Shown one piece after another: positions 48,864 to 59,831 of a DNA stretch of 64,000 nt. This DNA comes from Brettanomyces bruxellensis (Eukaryota; Ascomycota; Pichiomycetes; Pichiales; Pichiaceae), in assembly GCF_011074885.1 (NCBI RefSeq), contig NC_054684.1, positions 434,001 to 498,000 of the forward strand. The letters run 5' to 3'. The position numbers were made by a program, and so were the translations under genes. Under the pieces are notes generated by a model. It had not been told where the DNA came from and did not search any database. It was given only the letters and a program-made list of their open reading frames with translations. Position 1 is the stretch's first letter. Each line of letters opens with the position of its first letter.

Positions 48864-51800
48864 ATGGATTACACTAACAAAAATGAAAGACGTCTGCCAT
48901 CTCTAGCCTCCCTAACAAATGACTTGTCTCTTCCTCCTCCGATAAGTGCTGCCCCACCTGGTTACAAGCGAGAACAGGAAATTGGTTACATGAATACCGA
49001 ATCACAAATTAAGCAACCGCCAATAGGCAGTTTTGCAATTTCAAATGATTATTATAATAACAGATCAAGAATGCCATCCGGGAGTGGTATGCAAGTTTCT
49101 TCACTGGAGAAAAATAACTGGCCGTATATTTCGCCTCAACAACCTGGCCAACAGCAGCCCAGCGAAATTTCGGCGTTTGGCAGAATACCGAATACCACAT
49201 ATGTAAGAAAGGTATATCCTGTTGATAGGGTTTACACCAGTGTTTCTGCTGAACAAAGAGCACGATGGTTGAATAACGAGACCGCAAAACATCAGAGTCA
49301 ATTTAGTGGATCAAAGATGCAATCGAATATTATTCCCTCCTCTATTTATCCACAGTCAACATTGCAACCACAGCAGCAGTTATCACATGTCAACACTACG
49401 GACCCGACAGGATTTAAAGCACTTACTGTAGCGGCAGTTACACTGTCAGATTCGAAAAATGAGAATGTTGGCTACAACGCAGATGGTAACATAACAAATC
49501 GAGATAGGAATGTTCAACTGAAAAAGTTCAACAATGGCACAGACATTGGATCGGAAAGTCGGCAAATATCCGCCAATTCAAGTATTATGAGTGGCGATAT
49601 TCAATTCCAAGGGCCACCAAAGACATCTAGATTTTATAGATTTTTTGTACCAGACTCGGGAAAACATCAATTTGTTAACAAAGATGCTTTTTCTTTAATG
49701 CAGGGTCCAAACAGCTCGATATCCGCTGCTCAAAAATCTCCATTGGGAGCGAAAAATAGTAACGTTACTCATCATTACAATCCATATATTTACCCTCAAA
49801 ACAGGAATCGGGTAAATCCACCTCCCGATTTTTTGAGCAGAGTACGTGACTCATATGCTGAATCTAGTCCGACAAAAGCAGATCCTATCCCAATATTACA
49901 TCCAACCGAGAAACAGTTCGCAGATCCAATCAGATATATAGAAAGTTTACACAAACTTGGCGAGAAATATGGTGCTGTCAAGATCGTCCCGCCCCACAGC
50001 TATAATCCTAAATTTGCGGCCAATCTTGAATCACTGTGGTTCAAAACCAGAAGGCAGTTGTGGAACTCTCCTGTTAATGAGCTTGATGCACGATTCGAAT
50101 TCCATATGCATGTTTTGGATGCCCAAGAGAAGGGAAAGTTCTCTTTCAACAAACTTCCCTGTATCGATAAGCGTTCCGTTGATCTATGGAGACTTCACAA
50201 ATCGGTCCAGCTTAGAGGAGGATTTCAGAAGTGTTGCGGTGAGAAGATGTGGGCTCAGATGGGTCGGGAGTTAGGCTTTTATGGCAAAATAACAAGTTCT
50301 TTGTCTTCGTCTATTAAATCTGCCTACATCAGGTATATCTTACCTTTAGAGCTCGAAAACATTCGTAAGAGAAGTCTTAAAAATAAACATTATATTTCTG
50401 GGAAACAGCATAGGAAAAGAAATGGAAAAGTGTATCTTCCTAGAATAACTGGATCTGCGTATGCATTTAGGAGATCAAGAAATCAGCTTATCTGCAGTGG
50501 TTTTAATCCATATTTTGATCAGGGAACAACTCAAAAGAAAGGTATTACAATAAACGATAGTAAAACCTTGCCATGCTATGATTTTTATGAATGGCATCAT
50601 TGCAAAGAGGTTAACGATACATCACCATACCAAACGCGTGTGTCATCTCTCTACAACATAAGGCAATGTAACGATAAGAGCAAGGTATTAAAGAGAATGA
50701 CGCTCGATAATATGTGCTTTGAAGAAGGTGATCCTAGAAGCGAGGACCCGCATGTACTTGAAAATGCATTTTGGGAATATATGAATGACCCTGAATCTGT
50801 CTTAGAGACGGAGTCTGCATGCAGAATTTCAACAACGATACATGATTCTGGGTTTGACTCTAGTCCCAATAAAGAGACTGCGAAGTATTTTTTGAGTCCA
50901 TGGAATTTTCATAATCTTCCTGTATGCAAAAATTCTATTTTGCAATACTTGAATACTGGCGAATACTCTGTTTTATCTCCGTCAATGACTTTTGATATGT
51001 TTTATAGTGCTCATAGTTGGACGGCTGAGGATCATTGGCTTTACAATATTGATTACGAACATATGGGTGATAAACGAATTTGCTACTTTATTCCTTTGAA
51101 ACATAGGGAAAAATATGAGACTCTTCTAGAAAGACTAATAAATGAGAAAGAGGAAGAAGATGCTGATTTATCCAATTGCTATAGTACATTTAAGGAAATG
51201 GTTAATAATGAAGACGTCTATTCAACGACGGTTGAAAACAGAGTTCTGACAGATGGTATGGCATCAAGATCTCACGCTAAGGATACAAGATTTGAGCGAT
51301 TTGTGAAACACGAAAAGAGCAAGCGTGTAAATCAAGATATATTTATTTCGCCACAATATTTGAAGCAGCATGGAATCGAAGTATACGGTTGTATTCAAGA
51401 ACCAGGTGAGTTTATTGTCAAATTTCCAGGGGCATTTGGTTCATCTATATCCTTTGGAAGTTGTGTTTCTGAGAATGTGAATTTTGCGACACCAAGTTGG
51501 TTGGCATTGTCTGAGCTGTCACTTAAATGGCTTCAAAAACAGCAGGTTACACCTGCATTCTCAAATTTTGAGTTGCTTTTAAACATTTCAAGAAAGTGTA
51601 AAGACTTATCCGTGTTAAGGGAGTTGCAACCAACGCTAGAAAATAAAATTAACGTTGAGCTCAAGCAGAGGGAAGCTGCCCGTACATATTGCATGGGAAA
51701 ATTGAAAGAAAGCACTGATATTTCTTCTGCCTGGAAGAATGAATTTCATATCACAGATGCAGACTTGCTTGATTGCCGTCCTACATTTATTCTCCTTATA

Positions 51801-53564
51801 GATCGGGTTAGGCAAAGCAGCAAATTCACAATGTCTTTAGAATATTTTTTAAACCATTTTGATGTGAATAATGATTTTCGGGATTTCGATGCAATTATGA
51901 TGTTGTACTTTACTGATGGGGAACTAAACAAAATTAAGAATGACCTTCAGTATCGTTTAATGACATGTGAAGCTTGGATTAAAAAGTATGAGAACTCTAT
52001 TCTGGAGTATGATCTTCCGCAGATGGATTTAGCAAAATTACTAGTTGTTGAAGGGGAAAGAATTTTAGAGAATAAATCGGTCACTGAGTTGGATTTCATA
52101 GTACAAAAAACGAGAAATTGCCTTGCAAACTTAAAAAAGCAAATCTCACTTACAGAAACCTGGTCTTTCGCCGCTAAGAAATTATTGCATAAGAAGAATT
52201 CCAACATCTGGGTGAGTATTTCCGAGATAAAAGGTCTTATGATGAAGATTTCAGATTTGGTGCTCATAACCCCAGAAATCGAAGAGTTTAAAGACCTGGC
52301 AAAGGCTGTTTCAAATTTAAATAGAGATATTCAAACTAGAATTTGTGATGCAGATGAGCATAATTCCCCTGTTTCCAAGTTGAAGGAGTTATATAACAAG
52401 GGACAGCAACTTAAAATTAAATTTGGTTTACTGGACGTTTTAAGCGATGTTGTTAAGCGACGTTTGTGGACTGATAAAGTCTGGTCAGTCGAGCAAGGAA
52501 AACTTTTATATTCCTATGATGATCTTTTGGAGGAGGGCAGACATATCGGAAAGCGTGAGGATGGTGCAATTTTAGAAAAGTTACAAAATTTAAATGAAAC
52601 TAGCAAGGAACTTGAGAAAGAGGCTCAAACTTTGAAGGAAAGGTCCTATACGCAGGTATCTGGTGATGAATTGAAGCATCTCAGTAAGAGGCTTAATAGA
52701 ATTTGGATAGATGTATCCATTCGCTCAGACATCGAAGCACTCGTGAAAGAGTACGAAAATTCGGGTTCCTATTTGAAAAGTTTGGTTACAACCTTCAAAG
52801 AAATTCAGGATAAAAAAATATCGAATACTGAAATTATGGTTGTAAGCTTGAAGGACATCTCAACCAACATTTCAAAAGCATCAATGTTCATAGAATTACA
52901 GTGTCTGGTAAAGCAGGTACGCGAAAAAATTGTGATGCCATTAGAATGCTTTTATGAACGTATGAAAGAAGCTTTTGTTGAATTTCCAAAGGACGAGATG
53001 ACACTTGAACATTCACTTGAGAGAATGGTTCTTCACGATAAGCGTATTTTTGGCGAAAAGATGGATAGTCACAATTATTGCGTTTGTCGAAGTTCTAAGG
53101 AAGATGATGCTATGATAGAGTGTGAAGCATGCCAAGAATGGTATCACTTCAAATGTTTAGGGTTAGATTCGGACAGTATCAGCAGTGAAGATCTAAATAA
53201 AATGGGCTTTTTCTGTCCAATATGTGACTTTGATGATAAGTTGACAACTACAAAGCAGCAAAATGAAATTAGAAATAAGCGCCCTCGCATGGAAGCTCTG
53301 GAGAATTTGTTTTCCTGGATAAAGCAAAATATCACAGTTCGGTCCAAGGTGGTTTCATTGATTGTTGAACTCTACGAAGATGGAGCTAAATTCCGTTCCG
53401 ATTTTCAAGAAACGCTAATTAAGTATAATAGTGAAGGAGATATTTCTGAAACGGATCAAGACAAGGTACTTTTTGTCCTCAGAATACTGGAGGCCAGTAG
53501 TATTAACTTCACGAAGGACAGAGAAGAATTAAGGGGGAGATTGCGTGCGCTATATGACAAATGA
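48864..53564 (+). CDS. ECM5: Ecm5-like JmjN-ARID-JmjC-PHD chromatin protein, catalytically inactive JmjC
   Basis: The first ATG in frame is 48864, giving 1566 residues. Domains in order: a disordered N-terminus; JmjN at about 340-380 (IPILHPTEKQFADPIRYIESL); ARID at about 405-495; JmjC at about 680-880; a helical PLU-1-like region; and a PHD finger at about 1403-1452 (YCVCRSSKEDDAMIECEACQEWYHFKCLGL, then FFCPICDF). This is the KDM5 order as in yeast Ecm5, a subunit of the Rpd3L-like Snt2 complex. KDM5 enzymes bind Fe(II) through H-x-E...H. Here the HxE position reads TAE (SWTAEDHW) and the distal His position is Gly (AFGSSISFG), so demethylase activity is not expected, as known for Ecm5. The ARID and PHD imply DNA and histone binding. 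Confidence 0.88.
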   Translation: MDYTNKNERRLPSLASLTNDLSLPPPISAAPPGYKREQEIGYMNTESQIKQPPIGSFAISNDYYNNRSRMPSGSGMQVSSLEKNNWPYISPQQPGQQQPSEISAFGRIPNTTYVRKVYPVDRVYTSVSAEQRARWLNNETAKHQSQFSGSKMQSNIIPSSIYPQSTLQPQQQLSHVNTTDPTGFKALTVAAVTLSDSKNENVGYNADGNITNRDRNVQLKKFNNGTDIGSESRQISANSSIMSGDIQFQGPPKTSRFYRFFVPDSGKHQFVNKDAFSLMQGPNSSISAAQKSPLGAKNSNVTHHYNPYIYPQNRNRVNPPPDFLSRVRDSYAESSPTKADPIPILHPTEKQFADPIRYIESLHKLGEKYGAVKIVPPHSYNPKFAANLESLWFKTRRQLWNSPVNELDARFEFHMHVLDAQEKGKFSFNKLPCIDKRSVDLWRLHKSVQLRGGFQKCCGEKMWAQMGRELGFYGKITSSLSSSIKSAYIRYILPLELENIRKRSLKNKHYISGKQHRKRNGKVYLPRITGSAYAFRRSRNQLICSGFNPYFDQGTTQKKGITINDSKTLPCYDFYEWHHCKEVNDTSPYQTRVSSLYNIRQCNDKSKVLKRMTLDNMCFEEGDPRSEDPHVLENAFWEYMNDPESVLETESACRISTTIHDSGFDSSPNKETAKYFLSPWNFHNLPVCKNSILQYLNTGEYSVLSPSMTFDMFYSAHSWTAEDHWLYNIDYEHMGDKRICYFIPLKHREKYETLLERLINEKEEEDADLSNCYSTFKEMVNNEDVYSTTVENRVLTDGMASRSHAKDTRFERFVKHEKSKRVNQDIFISPQYLKQHGIEVYGCIQEPGEFIVKFPGAFGSSISFGSCVSENVNFATPSWLALSELSLKWLQKQQVTPAFSNFELLLNISRKCKDLSVLRELQPTLENKINVELKQREAARTYCMGKLKESTDISSAWKNEFHITDADLLDCRPTFILLIDRVRQSSKFTMSLEYFLNHFDVNNDFRDFDAIMMLYFTDGELNKIKNDLQYRLMTCEAWIKKYENSILEYDLPQMDLAKLLVVEGERILENKSVTELDFIVQKTRNCLANLKKQISLTETWSFAAKKLLHKKNSNIWVSISEIKGLMMKISDLVLITPEIEEFKDLAKAVSNLNRDIQTRICDADEHNSPVSKLKELYNKGQQLKIKFGLLDVLSDVVKRRLWTDKVWSVEQGKLLYSYDDLLEEGRHIGKREDGAILEKLQNLNETSKELEKEAQTLKERSYTQVSGDELKHLSKRLNRIWIDVSIRSDIEALVKEYENSGSYLKSLVTTFKEIQDKKISNTEIMVVSLKDISTNISKASMFIELQCLVKQVREKIVMPLECFYERMKEAFVEFPKDEMTLEHSLERMVLHDKRIFGEKMDSHNYCVCRSSKEDDAMIECEACQEWYHFKCLGLDSDSISSEDLNKMGFFCPICDFDDKLTTTKQQNEIRNKRPRMEALENLFSWIKQNITVRSKVVSLIVELYEDGAKFRSDFQETLIKYNSEGDISETDQDKVLFVLRILEASSINFTKDREELRGRLRALYDK

Positions 53565-54704
53565 GACTTGATCTGAAATATTAAAGTTATCATGTAAAAT
53601 CGATGTATAAATTTAATTTATTGGAGATATATATTTTCATATCATTTTAAATGTAAGTTCATTTCTACGCTTGGTATTTTCGGTATCTGGTAAGTAGTAA
53701 TAGATCTGCGCGACTAGGACTGGTTGGAGGCCGTCCTGAAAATCTTCTGTGTGTTATTTACCAATGCGGGGACTCCGTGGCCGTTTTAGTGAATGGTACC
53801 CAAATTTAGAATGAAGCTAATTAATTTGTGTAAGGATGGTATGTCGACTAGCTAGATACCGGTTCCTGGTGTGTGAAGTTACAAAACTCAGTGACACGAA
53901 TAATAATCAATAATGATATCAATATGGACAATACTGTCAACTTGTGATACAATCAATATTAAATTAAGATCAATTCAAATTAAAAAATATATATTAGCTT
54001 GTCTTCCTTAAACTCTTTCAAGAAAAAGGAAGTATTTGTTACGTAGAATAGTTTTAGCAAAACTCAGATATCCCTTTTCACAAGTGGGATTCTCTGTGTC
54101 GCATCAATTCTCAGAAATTATGCTCTTGTTAGAATTTCTAAAAATCCGCGAAATCCGACACTAAACCGTTTACGAGATCTCCGCTCTATATAAATATATT
54201 TAGATGGCTACAAATAATAATTATCGTTCTTGAATAAATCGTATGCTTTTTCCCCTTAACTTTTTCATTTCATTTTTTTTTTTTATTCTATTTTTCAGCT
54301 CCATTTCGTTATTGCAGAATGTAATATACCTGGACGAGACAGTATTTTATCCATTATCCGAAAAGTTGTGATACCTTGAAATCCCAAAATGTATTGTGCT
54401 GCTTGCTGATACGTATGTGTTTATTCTACAGATATGATGGTTTGAATTCGCACATTTATCGGGTAATGTAGAAGAACTAAGATTTCATGTGGATGGAAAA
54501 TTAATTTCTGTAGTTCTTATACTATTTATTCTTTTCTCCGCTTCCAAAATTTCCCTATTATTTTATAACTCATTTTCATGTCCATTACCTTGATTTTTTC
54601 CCCCCTTAGTATACTTTTCACAAAAATGCCAATTTACCTTCTACTCTTACCGTAATTAAAACAAGCGTAGCCAGAATCGCCTAACGTCTGCAGGAATCAT
54701 CAAG
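53565..54704. other. Intergenic region, ECM5 3' flank and MMT promoter
   Basis: 1.1 kb of AT-rich DNA with no gene. A segment ending AAATCCGACA at 54160 and starting TGTCGACTAG at 53842 resembles a decayed LTR (see findings). A TATA-like CTATATAAATATATTT lies at about 54185-54200. T-rich promoter tracts follow (54270-54295). Confidence 0.4.
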
Positions 54705-56315
54705 ATGATCTTAATACAATGCAATTCTGTTGTGCGGACGGTTGGCCTAATAAGTGGCACAGCCAATAAAACGAGGCTATCAATCCTTCAGCGACAAATT
54801 GGGGCGACTTTTTGGAAATTTTCTACTGTTACACGTAGAGACATTCATATATTTCCTTACAATAATTATATACAACGACAACAGAAACGTGAGTTGTGTA
54901 AATTTCGAAAGGTGCGCTCATTCTCAACATCACTGATTTCTCTGCACGAGCATAATCACGACCACGGTTCTGACTTTTCGGATTTAACGCCCGAACAAGC
55001 ATCTCAGGATATATATACCATCCAAAAGAAGCCAGAGAGCAAATCGAAGAAAGCTTGGGATAAAGTGAAAGATTTTTTTAATCCACACAAAACTATGAGT
55101 CAGATTATGGATCACGGGTATCATTCCCATTCACATGGGAGTTCTGCACATTCGCATTCTCATTCTCATTCTCACATTTCTTCACAGGAAGCAGTTAAGC
55201 TATATGATCCAAAGAAACTTGCGAACAAAGGTGTCCGTATAACTTGGATTGGATTCTGTGTCAATTTTGTGATGGCAGTGGCAAAACTTATTGGGGGTGT
55301 TGTATTCCACTCCCAATCTTTAGTTGCAGACTCTGTTCATTCCTTTAGCGATTTAATTTCAGATGTTCTTACATTATCTACGGTTAAATACACAACTAAG
55401 AAGCCCAACGAGTCATACCCGCTAGGATACGGTAAGGTTGAGACGTTTGGATCCTTGATGGTGTCAGCAATTTTACTTTATGCCGGTTTGGAGATCGGAT
55501 TCGGTTCTCTTTTCAGTATTATCGGTCCTTATCTTAGTACTGCAACTGCCAAGGTTATGCATGCTCTTCCATTTCACGATCATAGTACAGGTCTGGATGA
55601 TCTGGGTAGCTCGGCTGTTGCAGATTCGTTGCAAACTGCAGACATAAATGCAGCTTGGCTTGCACTTGGTTCAATCATTGCTAAAGAATGGCTTTTCAGA
55701 GCTACAAAGAAAGTTGGAGAGGAAATGAATTCTAAAGTTTTGATTGCGAACGCCTGGCATCACAGAGTGGATTCAATGACATCTGTTGTCGCTATGGTTA
55801 CTATATCTGCAGGCTACTTCCTCAATATATACTGGATGGATTCGGTTGGTGGTTTGATAGTGGCTTTGTTGGTTACCCGAGTTGGAATTTCAGGCTTTTT
55901 CCAGTCATTTAAAGAACTCATCGACAAAGCAATGCCAAGGGATGACAGAAGGTATATGGATATTGAGGATGCGATTAATGTGCATTTGATGAATATGGAC
56001 AGGAACATTTTAATTAAACAGTTGGATGTCATGCCATCAGGCACAAACATGAATGTCGTCCTTAAGCTTGGTGTCAGCGAGTTCAACAACAAGTATGAAA
56101 ACCAGTTGACATTGAACAAGATGGGAAGTATCGCTGAAGTTTTAAGGGGAACAATTATCAAGGATTTCCACAACGTGAAGAACATGTCTGTCCAGTTCAT
56201 TTCAAATGATGAAGTTGAAGAGATTCCCGAAGACAACAGGAAGGAAAATGAGATAAGGGAGAAGAGTATGGAGTTGGAGAAGGAGCACAAGGGAAAGGAG
56301 ACGAAGGAGGATTGA
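54705..56315 (+). CDS. MMT1: Mitochondrial cation-diffusion-facilitator iron transporter (Mmt1/Mmt2)
   Basis: The 536-residue protein starts at ATG 54705. The N-terminus is basic and lacks acidic residues at first, as in a presequence. A His-rich tract (HSHSHGSSAHSHSHSHSH, about 141-158) precedes the membrane domain. CDF motifs are present: SLVADSVHSFSDLISD in TM2 and NAWHHRVDSMTSV in TM5 (H-x3-D), followed by a C-terminal cytosolic-type domain. Yeast Mmt1 and Mmt2 move iron across the mitochondrial inner membrane. Size and the YPLGYGKVETFGSL block match this subgroup rather than the zinc CDFs Zrc1/Cot1. Which of the two paralogues it represents cannot be decided. Confidence 0.88.
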   Translation: MILIQCNSVVRTVGLISGTANKTRLSILQRQIGATFWKFSTVTRRDIHIFPYNNYIQRQQKRELCKFRKVRSFSTSLISLHEHNHDHGSDFSDLTPEQASQDIYTIQKKPESKSKKAWDKVKDFFNPHKTMSQIMDHGYHSHSHGSSAHSHSHSHSHISSQEAVKLYDPKKLANKGVRITWIGFCVNFVMAVAKLIGGVVFHSQSLVADSVHSFSDLISDVLTLSTVKYTTKKPNESYPLGYGKVETFGSLMVSAILLYAGLEIGFGSLFSIIGPYLSTATAKVMHALPFHDHSTGLDDLGSSAVADSLQTADINAAWLALGSIIAKEWLFRATKKVGEEMNSKVLIANAWHHRVDSMTSVVAMVTISAGYFLNIYWMDSVGGLIVALLVTRVGISGFFQSFKELIDKAMPRDDRRYMDIEDAINVHLMNMDRNILIKQLDVMPSGTNMNVVLKLGVSEFNNKYENQLTLNKMGSIAEVLRGTIIKDFHNVKNMSVQFISNDEVEEIPEDNRKENEIREKSMELEKEHKGKETKED

Positions 56316-56463
56316 AATGTATACTGCCTAGAGGCATCTTTTCATTTTGAGGTTTGCCAAATCTTGATTTGGCGTTATTTTACTATAATTCTACAGAACA
56401 TAATAAGCTGCATGTACAATCGTTAACTTTTTTCTTTTTGTCTCTAATAAACAAAGGTTCTTG

Positions 56464-57363
56464 CTAATCTAATGACTTGAGAAATTCCATCTGCTTGAAC
56501 TCCCGATTGTTTGACAACGTAAATTCTTGATCTCTAGTAATCCGCATGCCATTCACCTCCGCCAGGATATCGTTCGCCGCTTGCTCGATACGTTTCATCT
56601 CACTTTTACGACCTGTAATGCTGATTGTGTCAACTCCTGCCTCGTAATGAGGATAGGATCCAAGTTTTATAGTCGTGCTTTCGTTTGCAGTGAGAAGCTC
56701 CTTCTGCTTCAAGGAGAGATATTGTCCAAACTCCACCTCTTGCATCTTGGTCACGACATACAAGCTTATAAACGGATTTCCGGGAACATTAAGGTGCGGA
56801 AAGAGACCATTAGCAAGTAAATCTTCAAAGAATTTTGGCACACCAGGAAGAATGGCAAGCTTTGAGTCAATTGTAACGACCGGTGTCCAGCTCGTTGGTG
56901 AATAAAGAATTCTAGTCCTGTCTTCAGCATATGGTAAACGAATCATTCTAGTGAACGAGTCCCAGAGCTCTTTATTCGACTTTGTGGGAACACACTCGGG
57001 ATTCAACTTCATGGCCCTATCGTAAGTCTGTTGATTAAATTCTAGGGAAATCTTAAAGGCCTTGGCTATTGATTGATAACTCAAATCATCGTGTGTACTT
57101 CCGATTCCTCCAGTTGTAACAGTAAAATCATATCTTGATACAAATTGGTGAACTGTGTCTATAATGTCCTCTTCGTTATCACCTACAACTGTGATTTTGC
57201 GGAGATTGATACCATTTTCATAACACTTTTTGGCAAAAAATCTCGAGTTCGTATCCACGATTTTAGAATTAAGAATCTCATCTCCTATAATAATGCAGCC
57301 AGCATTTTTGACCGTATGCTGAAAGTTCGAAAAAGGTGTGGATGTCAACTTTAGCTGCACCAT
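56464..57363 (-). CDS. MoaB/CinA-type molybdopterin-binding-domain protein (YMR178W-like)
   Basis: The 299-residue protein starts at ATG 57363. The MPT-binding (MoCF) domain occupies about residues 20-200: AGCIIIGDEILNSKIVDTNSRFFAKKCYENG, VVGDNEEDI and VTTGGIGSTHDDLSYQSIAKAF. The LPGVPKFFEDL block is typical of CinA/FAD-synthase-like members. Budding yeasts lack molybdenum cofactor, so in S. cerevisiae YMR178W, and presumably here, the domain serves another, poorly defined function, possibly nucleotide-related. The gene is convergent with the MMT gene, 148 bp apart. Confidence 0.82.
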   Translation of the reverse strand: MVQLKLTSTPFSNFQHTVKNAGCIIIGDEILNSKIVDTNSRFFAKKCYENGINLRKITVVGDNEEDIIDTVHQFVSRYDFTVTTGGIGSTHDDLSYQSIAKAFKISLEFNQQTYDRAMKLNPECVPTKSNKELWDSFTRMIRLPYAEDRTRILYSPTSWTPVVTIDSKLAILPGVPKFFEDLLANGLFPHLNVPGNPFISLYVVTKMQEVEFGQYLSLKQKELLTANESTTIKLGSYPHYEAGVDTISITGRKSEMKRIEQAANDILAEVNGMRITRDQEFTLSNNREFKQMEFLKSLD

Positions 57364-57673
57364 TTATTGCAAGTCTAGAAACCGATATTGTCCGTTGATT
57401 TTTTGTGTATACCGACCTACTCAAAAAAAGACTCTGATACTTCTGTAAATTGTAAACTTCAGATCAATAATTAATTATACTTAGCAATATTTGGTCGCAT
57501 GAAGAGGACAAAACTTACTTAGAAAGAGAGAAAAAATATATATATATATACAATGAGGGAAAAAACAATAAATATTTAAATTATCAAAGACAATGCTTCC
57601 CCGGAAATGGGTGAACAGTACGGCTCAATAAATCGAGAACAATCGGTAAATGTACCGAACCTTAAGAGATTGC
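57364..57673. other. Intergenic spacer
   Basis: A 310-bp spacer between two minus-strand genes, AT-rich, with a short TA microsatellite at about 57537-57549. No gene seen. Confidence 0.4.
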
Positions 57674-59422
57674 TCAACACCAAATATGATAGAAACGAAC
57701 ATACCATGGCTTTTTTCTTGCTGTTAATCGTTCTTCTTCGTACGCTTTTCCTTCATCTATTATATTAACTTCCTTTCTTCCTGATATAAGATCGATCTCG
57801 GCAGCGTTGAAACCGAAAAAGTAGGATCCTCTTGTGATGCGAAGATATATCTTATGACAGATGAAAGACGCCAAGATCACTATTGCCCCCAAGCAAGTTC
57901 TCAAGAAATGAGAAACGCTTTTTTCAGAAGTGACAGGTGGAGAAATCGCAACCCAAAACTGAGCCACAAGCACAATTGTGCAGAATATAAAGCCAAACCA
58001 GGCACCAAATAGACCGGTGCTAGAAATGTAGCCCAATTCGGTAATATATCTTCCCTGCACACTCATGGCTCTTCTGAAAATTATCATGGCAAGGCATATG
58101 GAGCCCCAAGTAAAGAGAGAGCTCAATCCAGAGAGTGAAAGCAACCAAACAAAAATGGCATGTGCTCCATCGCCTATTAAAGAACCATAACTAAGCAATC
58201 CGAAGGAAAGCGTGAGCAAAATGGCTGCAAGTGGTCGGCCTTTACGATCAACGTATCCGAAAATTTTAGGTGCAGATCCTCCCTGAGAGAGGGAAACCAA
58301 TGTTCTTGATGCAGCGTAAATTGCAGAATTTCCCACAGAAAGAATTGACACTAAAATGACAACATTCATTATTGATGGTAGACCGGGTATCTTTGCGATC
58401 GCCAAAGCAAGAACAAGAGGCGAGCTACTCACTTGTGCTTTGGCACTCGATGAGTCCAAATCTCTTGGAACTAATCTTGGATTATTGTATGGAACCAAGA
58501 ACCCAACCAAAGTTAATGTGGTGATATAGAAGAAGAGGATCCGCCAGAAAACCTGCTTTGAGGCTTTAGGAATTGACCTTCGAGGGTTGGATGCTTCAGC
58601 TGCACATAGACCACACATTTCTGTGCCACTGAAACTGAAACTAGCTGTGACAAACACGGAAAGAATTCCCTTGAAACCATTTGGTGTGAAAGGTCCCGGA
58701 TCCTTCCAGTATCTGTCAAGGACAGGCTCAACTCTTGGAATGCCACCGAAAAGGATTAGCAATCCCAGAATGAGAAAGGCTATGATAGATATCACTTTGG
58801 ATAAGGAGAAGACAATTTCTGCATATCCATAAATTTGGACAGGCATCATGTTGATGCTTATTATGATGATAAAAAATATCGTTATAAGCCAACCTTCTGG
58901 GATTGGCGTTTGCCAGAATCGAAATGTCATGGATGCAGCGCTCAATTCTAAAGGTAAAAGAATAAGCCATTGCATAAAATAATTCCAACCTATAGCGAAT
59001 CCCCAGCTCTTATCGATGAATCTGTAAGAATAATGGGAAAATGCACCCGGAACTGGAAATGTCACTGCTAACTCTGAAAGACATTGCATCATAAAATATA
59101 TCATGAAGGAGACCAAAGTGTAACAGATCAAAAGCCCAGCTGCTCCTCCAGTTGCAAGAGCCTCACCTGATCCTAAAAATAGACCTGTTCCAATACTTCC
59201 ACCAATTGCAAGCATTTGTAAAGCAAATGATGAGAGATTCGGTTTCATTTCTTTTACTTCCCCTTCAGAAGGCTTGAAATCATCGAGCTTATCTTTAATC
59301 CATCTCTTAAAAGTGTTTGATGATGCCTTTTCCATTGGCTCCAAACTAGAAAGCTCGGATTTTGAAACAGATGCTGGAGATGGCATTGGAGGATTATACA
59401 TATTTGGTTCTAAAGGCTGCAT
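57674..59422 (-). CDS. Plasma-membrane amino-acid permease (YAT family)
   Basis: The 582-residue protein starts at ATG 59422. A hydrophilic N-tail of about 65 residues is followed by twelve predicted membrane spans. The first carries the family substrate motif IGGSIGTGLFLGSGEAL. Later blocks include ELAVTFPVPGAFSHYS, GWNYFMQWL and GTEMCGLCAAEASNPRRSIPKA. The C-terminus ends HIWC, matching the terminal FWC palmitoylation motif of Gap1/Agp1-type permeases. Members are proton-coupled amino-acid importers regulated by nitrogen and by Rsp5 ubiquitination; the N-terminal lysines are candidate sites (inference). The substrate cannot be assigned by eye. Confidence 0.92.
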   Translation of the reverse strand: MQPLEPNMYNPPMPSPASVSKSELSSLEPMEKASSNTFKRWIKDKLDDFKPSEGEVKEMKPNLSSFALQMLAIGGSIGTGLFLGSGEALATGGAAGLLICYTLVSFMIYFMMQCLSELAVTFPVPGAFSHYSYRFIDKSWGFAIGWNYFMQWLILLPLELSAASMTFRFWQTPIPEGWLITIFFIIIISINMMPVQIYGYAEIVFSLSKVISIIAFLILGLLILFGGIPRVEPVLDRYWKDPGPFTPNGFKGILSVFVTASFSFSGTEMCGLCAAEASNPRRSIPKASKQVFWRILFFYITTLTLVGFLVPYNNPRLVPRDLDSSSAKAQVSSSPLVLALAIAKIPGLPSIMNVVILVSILSVGNSAIYAASRTLVSLSQGGSAPKIFGYVDRKGRPLAAILLTLSFGLLSYGSLIGDGAHAIFVWLLSLSGLSSLFTWGSICLAMIIFRRAMSVQGRYITELGYISSTGLFGAWFGFIFCTIVLVAQFWVAISPPVTSEKSVSHFLRTCLGAIVILASFICHKIYLRITRGSYFFGFNAAEIDLISGRKEVNIIDEGKAYEEERLTARKKPWYVRFYHIWC

Positions 59423-59831
59423 TATGCTTTAGTTTTTAGATGATGTTAAGCAAAATTTGATTACGAGTTGAAGCAAGGATAGATGAATTCGATAGAGGAT
59501 ATCAACCTATATATAGTTATCAAGGAACAGAACATTTTTACTATTACCAGTATCTAGATCAGAACACGATTAATTTTCATGGTTAGAATGTTCCGCTACC
59601 ATTAAGAAAAAAAAGGGACTCAGCCTAAAACGGATTTGGCCTTAGTAATTTTTAGCTGGTGTCTTCTATAAATGGTGATGAGAAAGAAGGACAGGTCTGA
59701 AAAATCGGCAAATTTTTTTTTTTTTTTTTTTTACTTCGTAATATACATTGAAGAATAAGATGACATCAAAGCAAAGCAGAACATAGTACGCATAGAATAA
59801 TCAGTTGGAATAAGTCAACTAGAAGTACAGA
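59423..59831. other. Divergent promoter region
   Basis: This 409-bp region lies between the permease and the PBDC1-like gene. It holds a 20-nt T run at 59713-59732 upstream of the latter and AT-rich DNA. No GATA cluster was evident. Confidence 0.4.
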
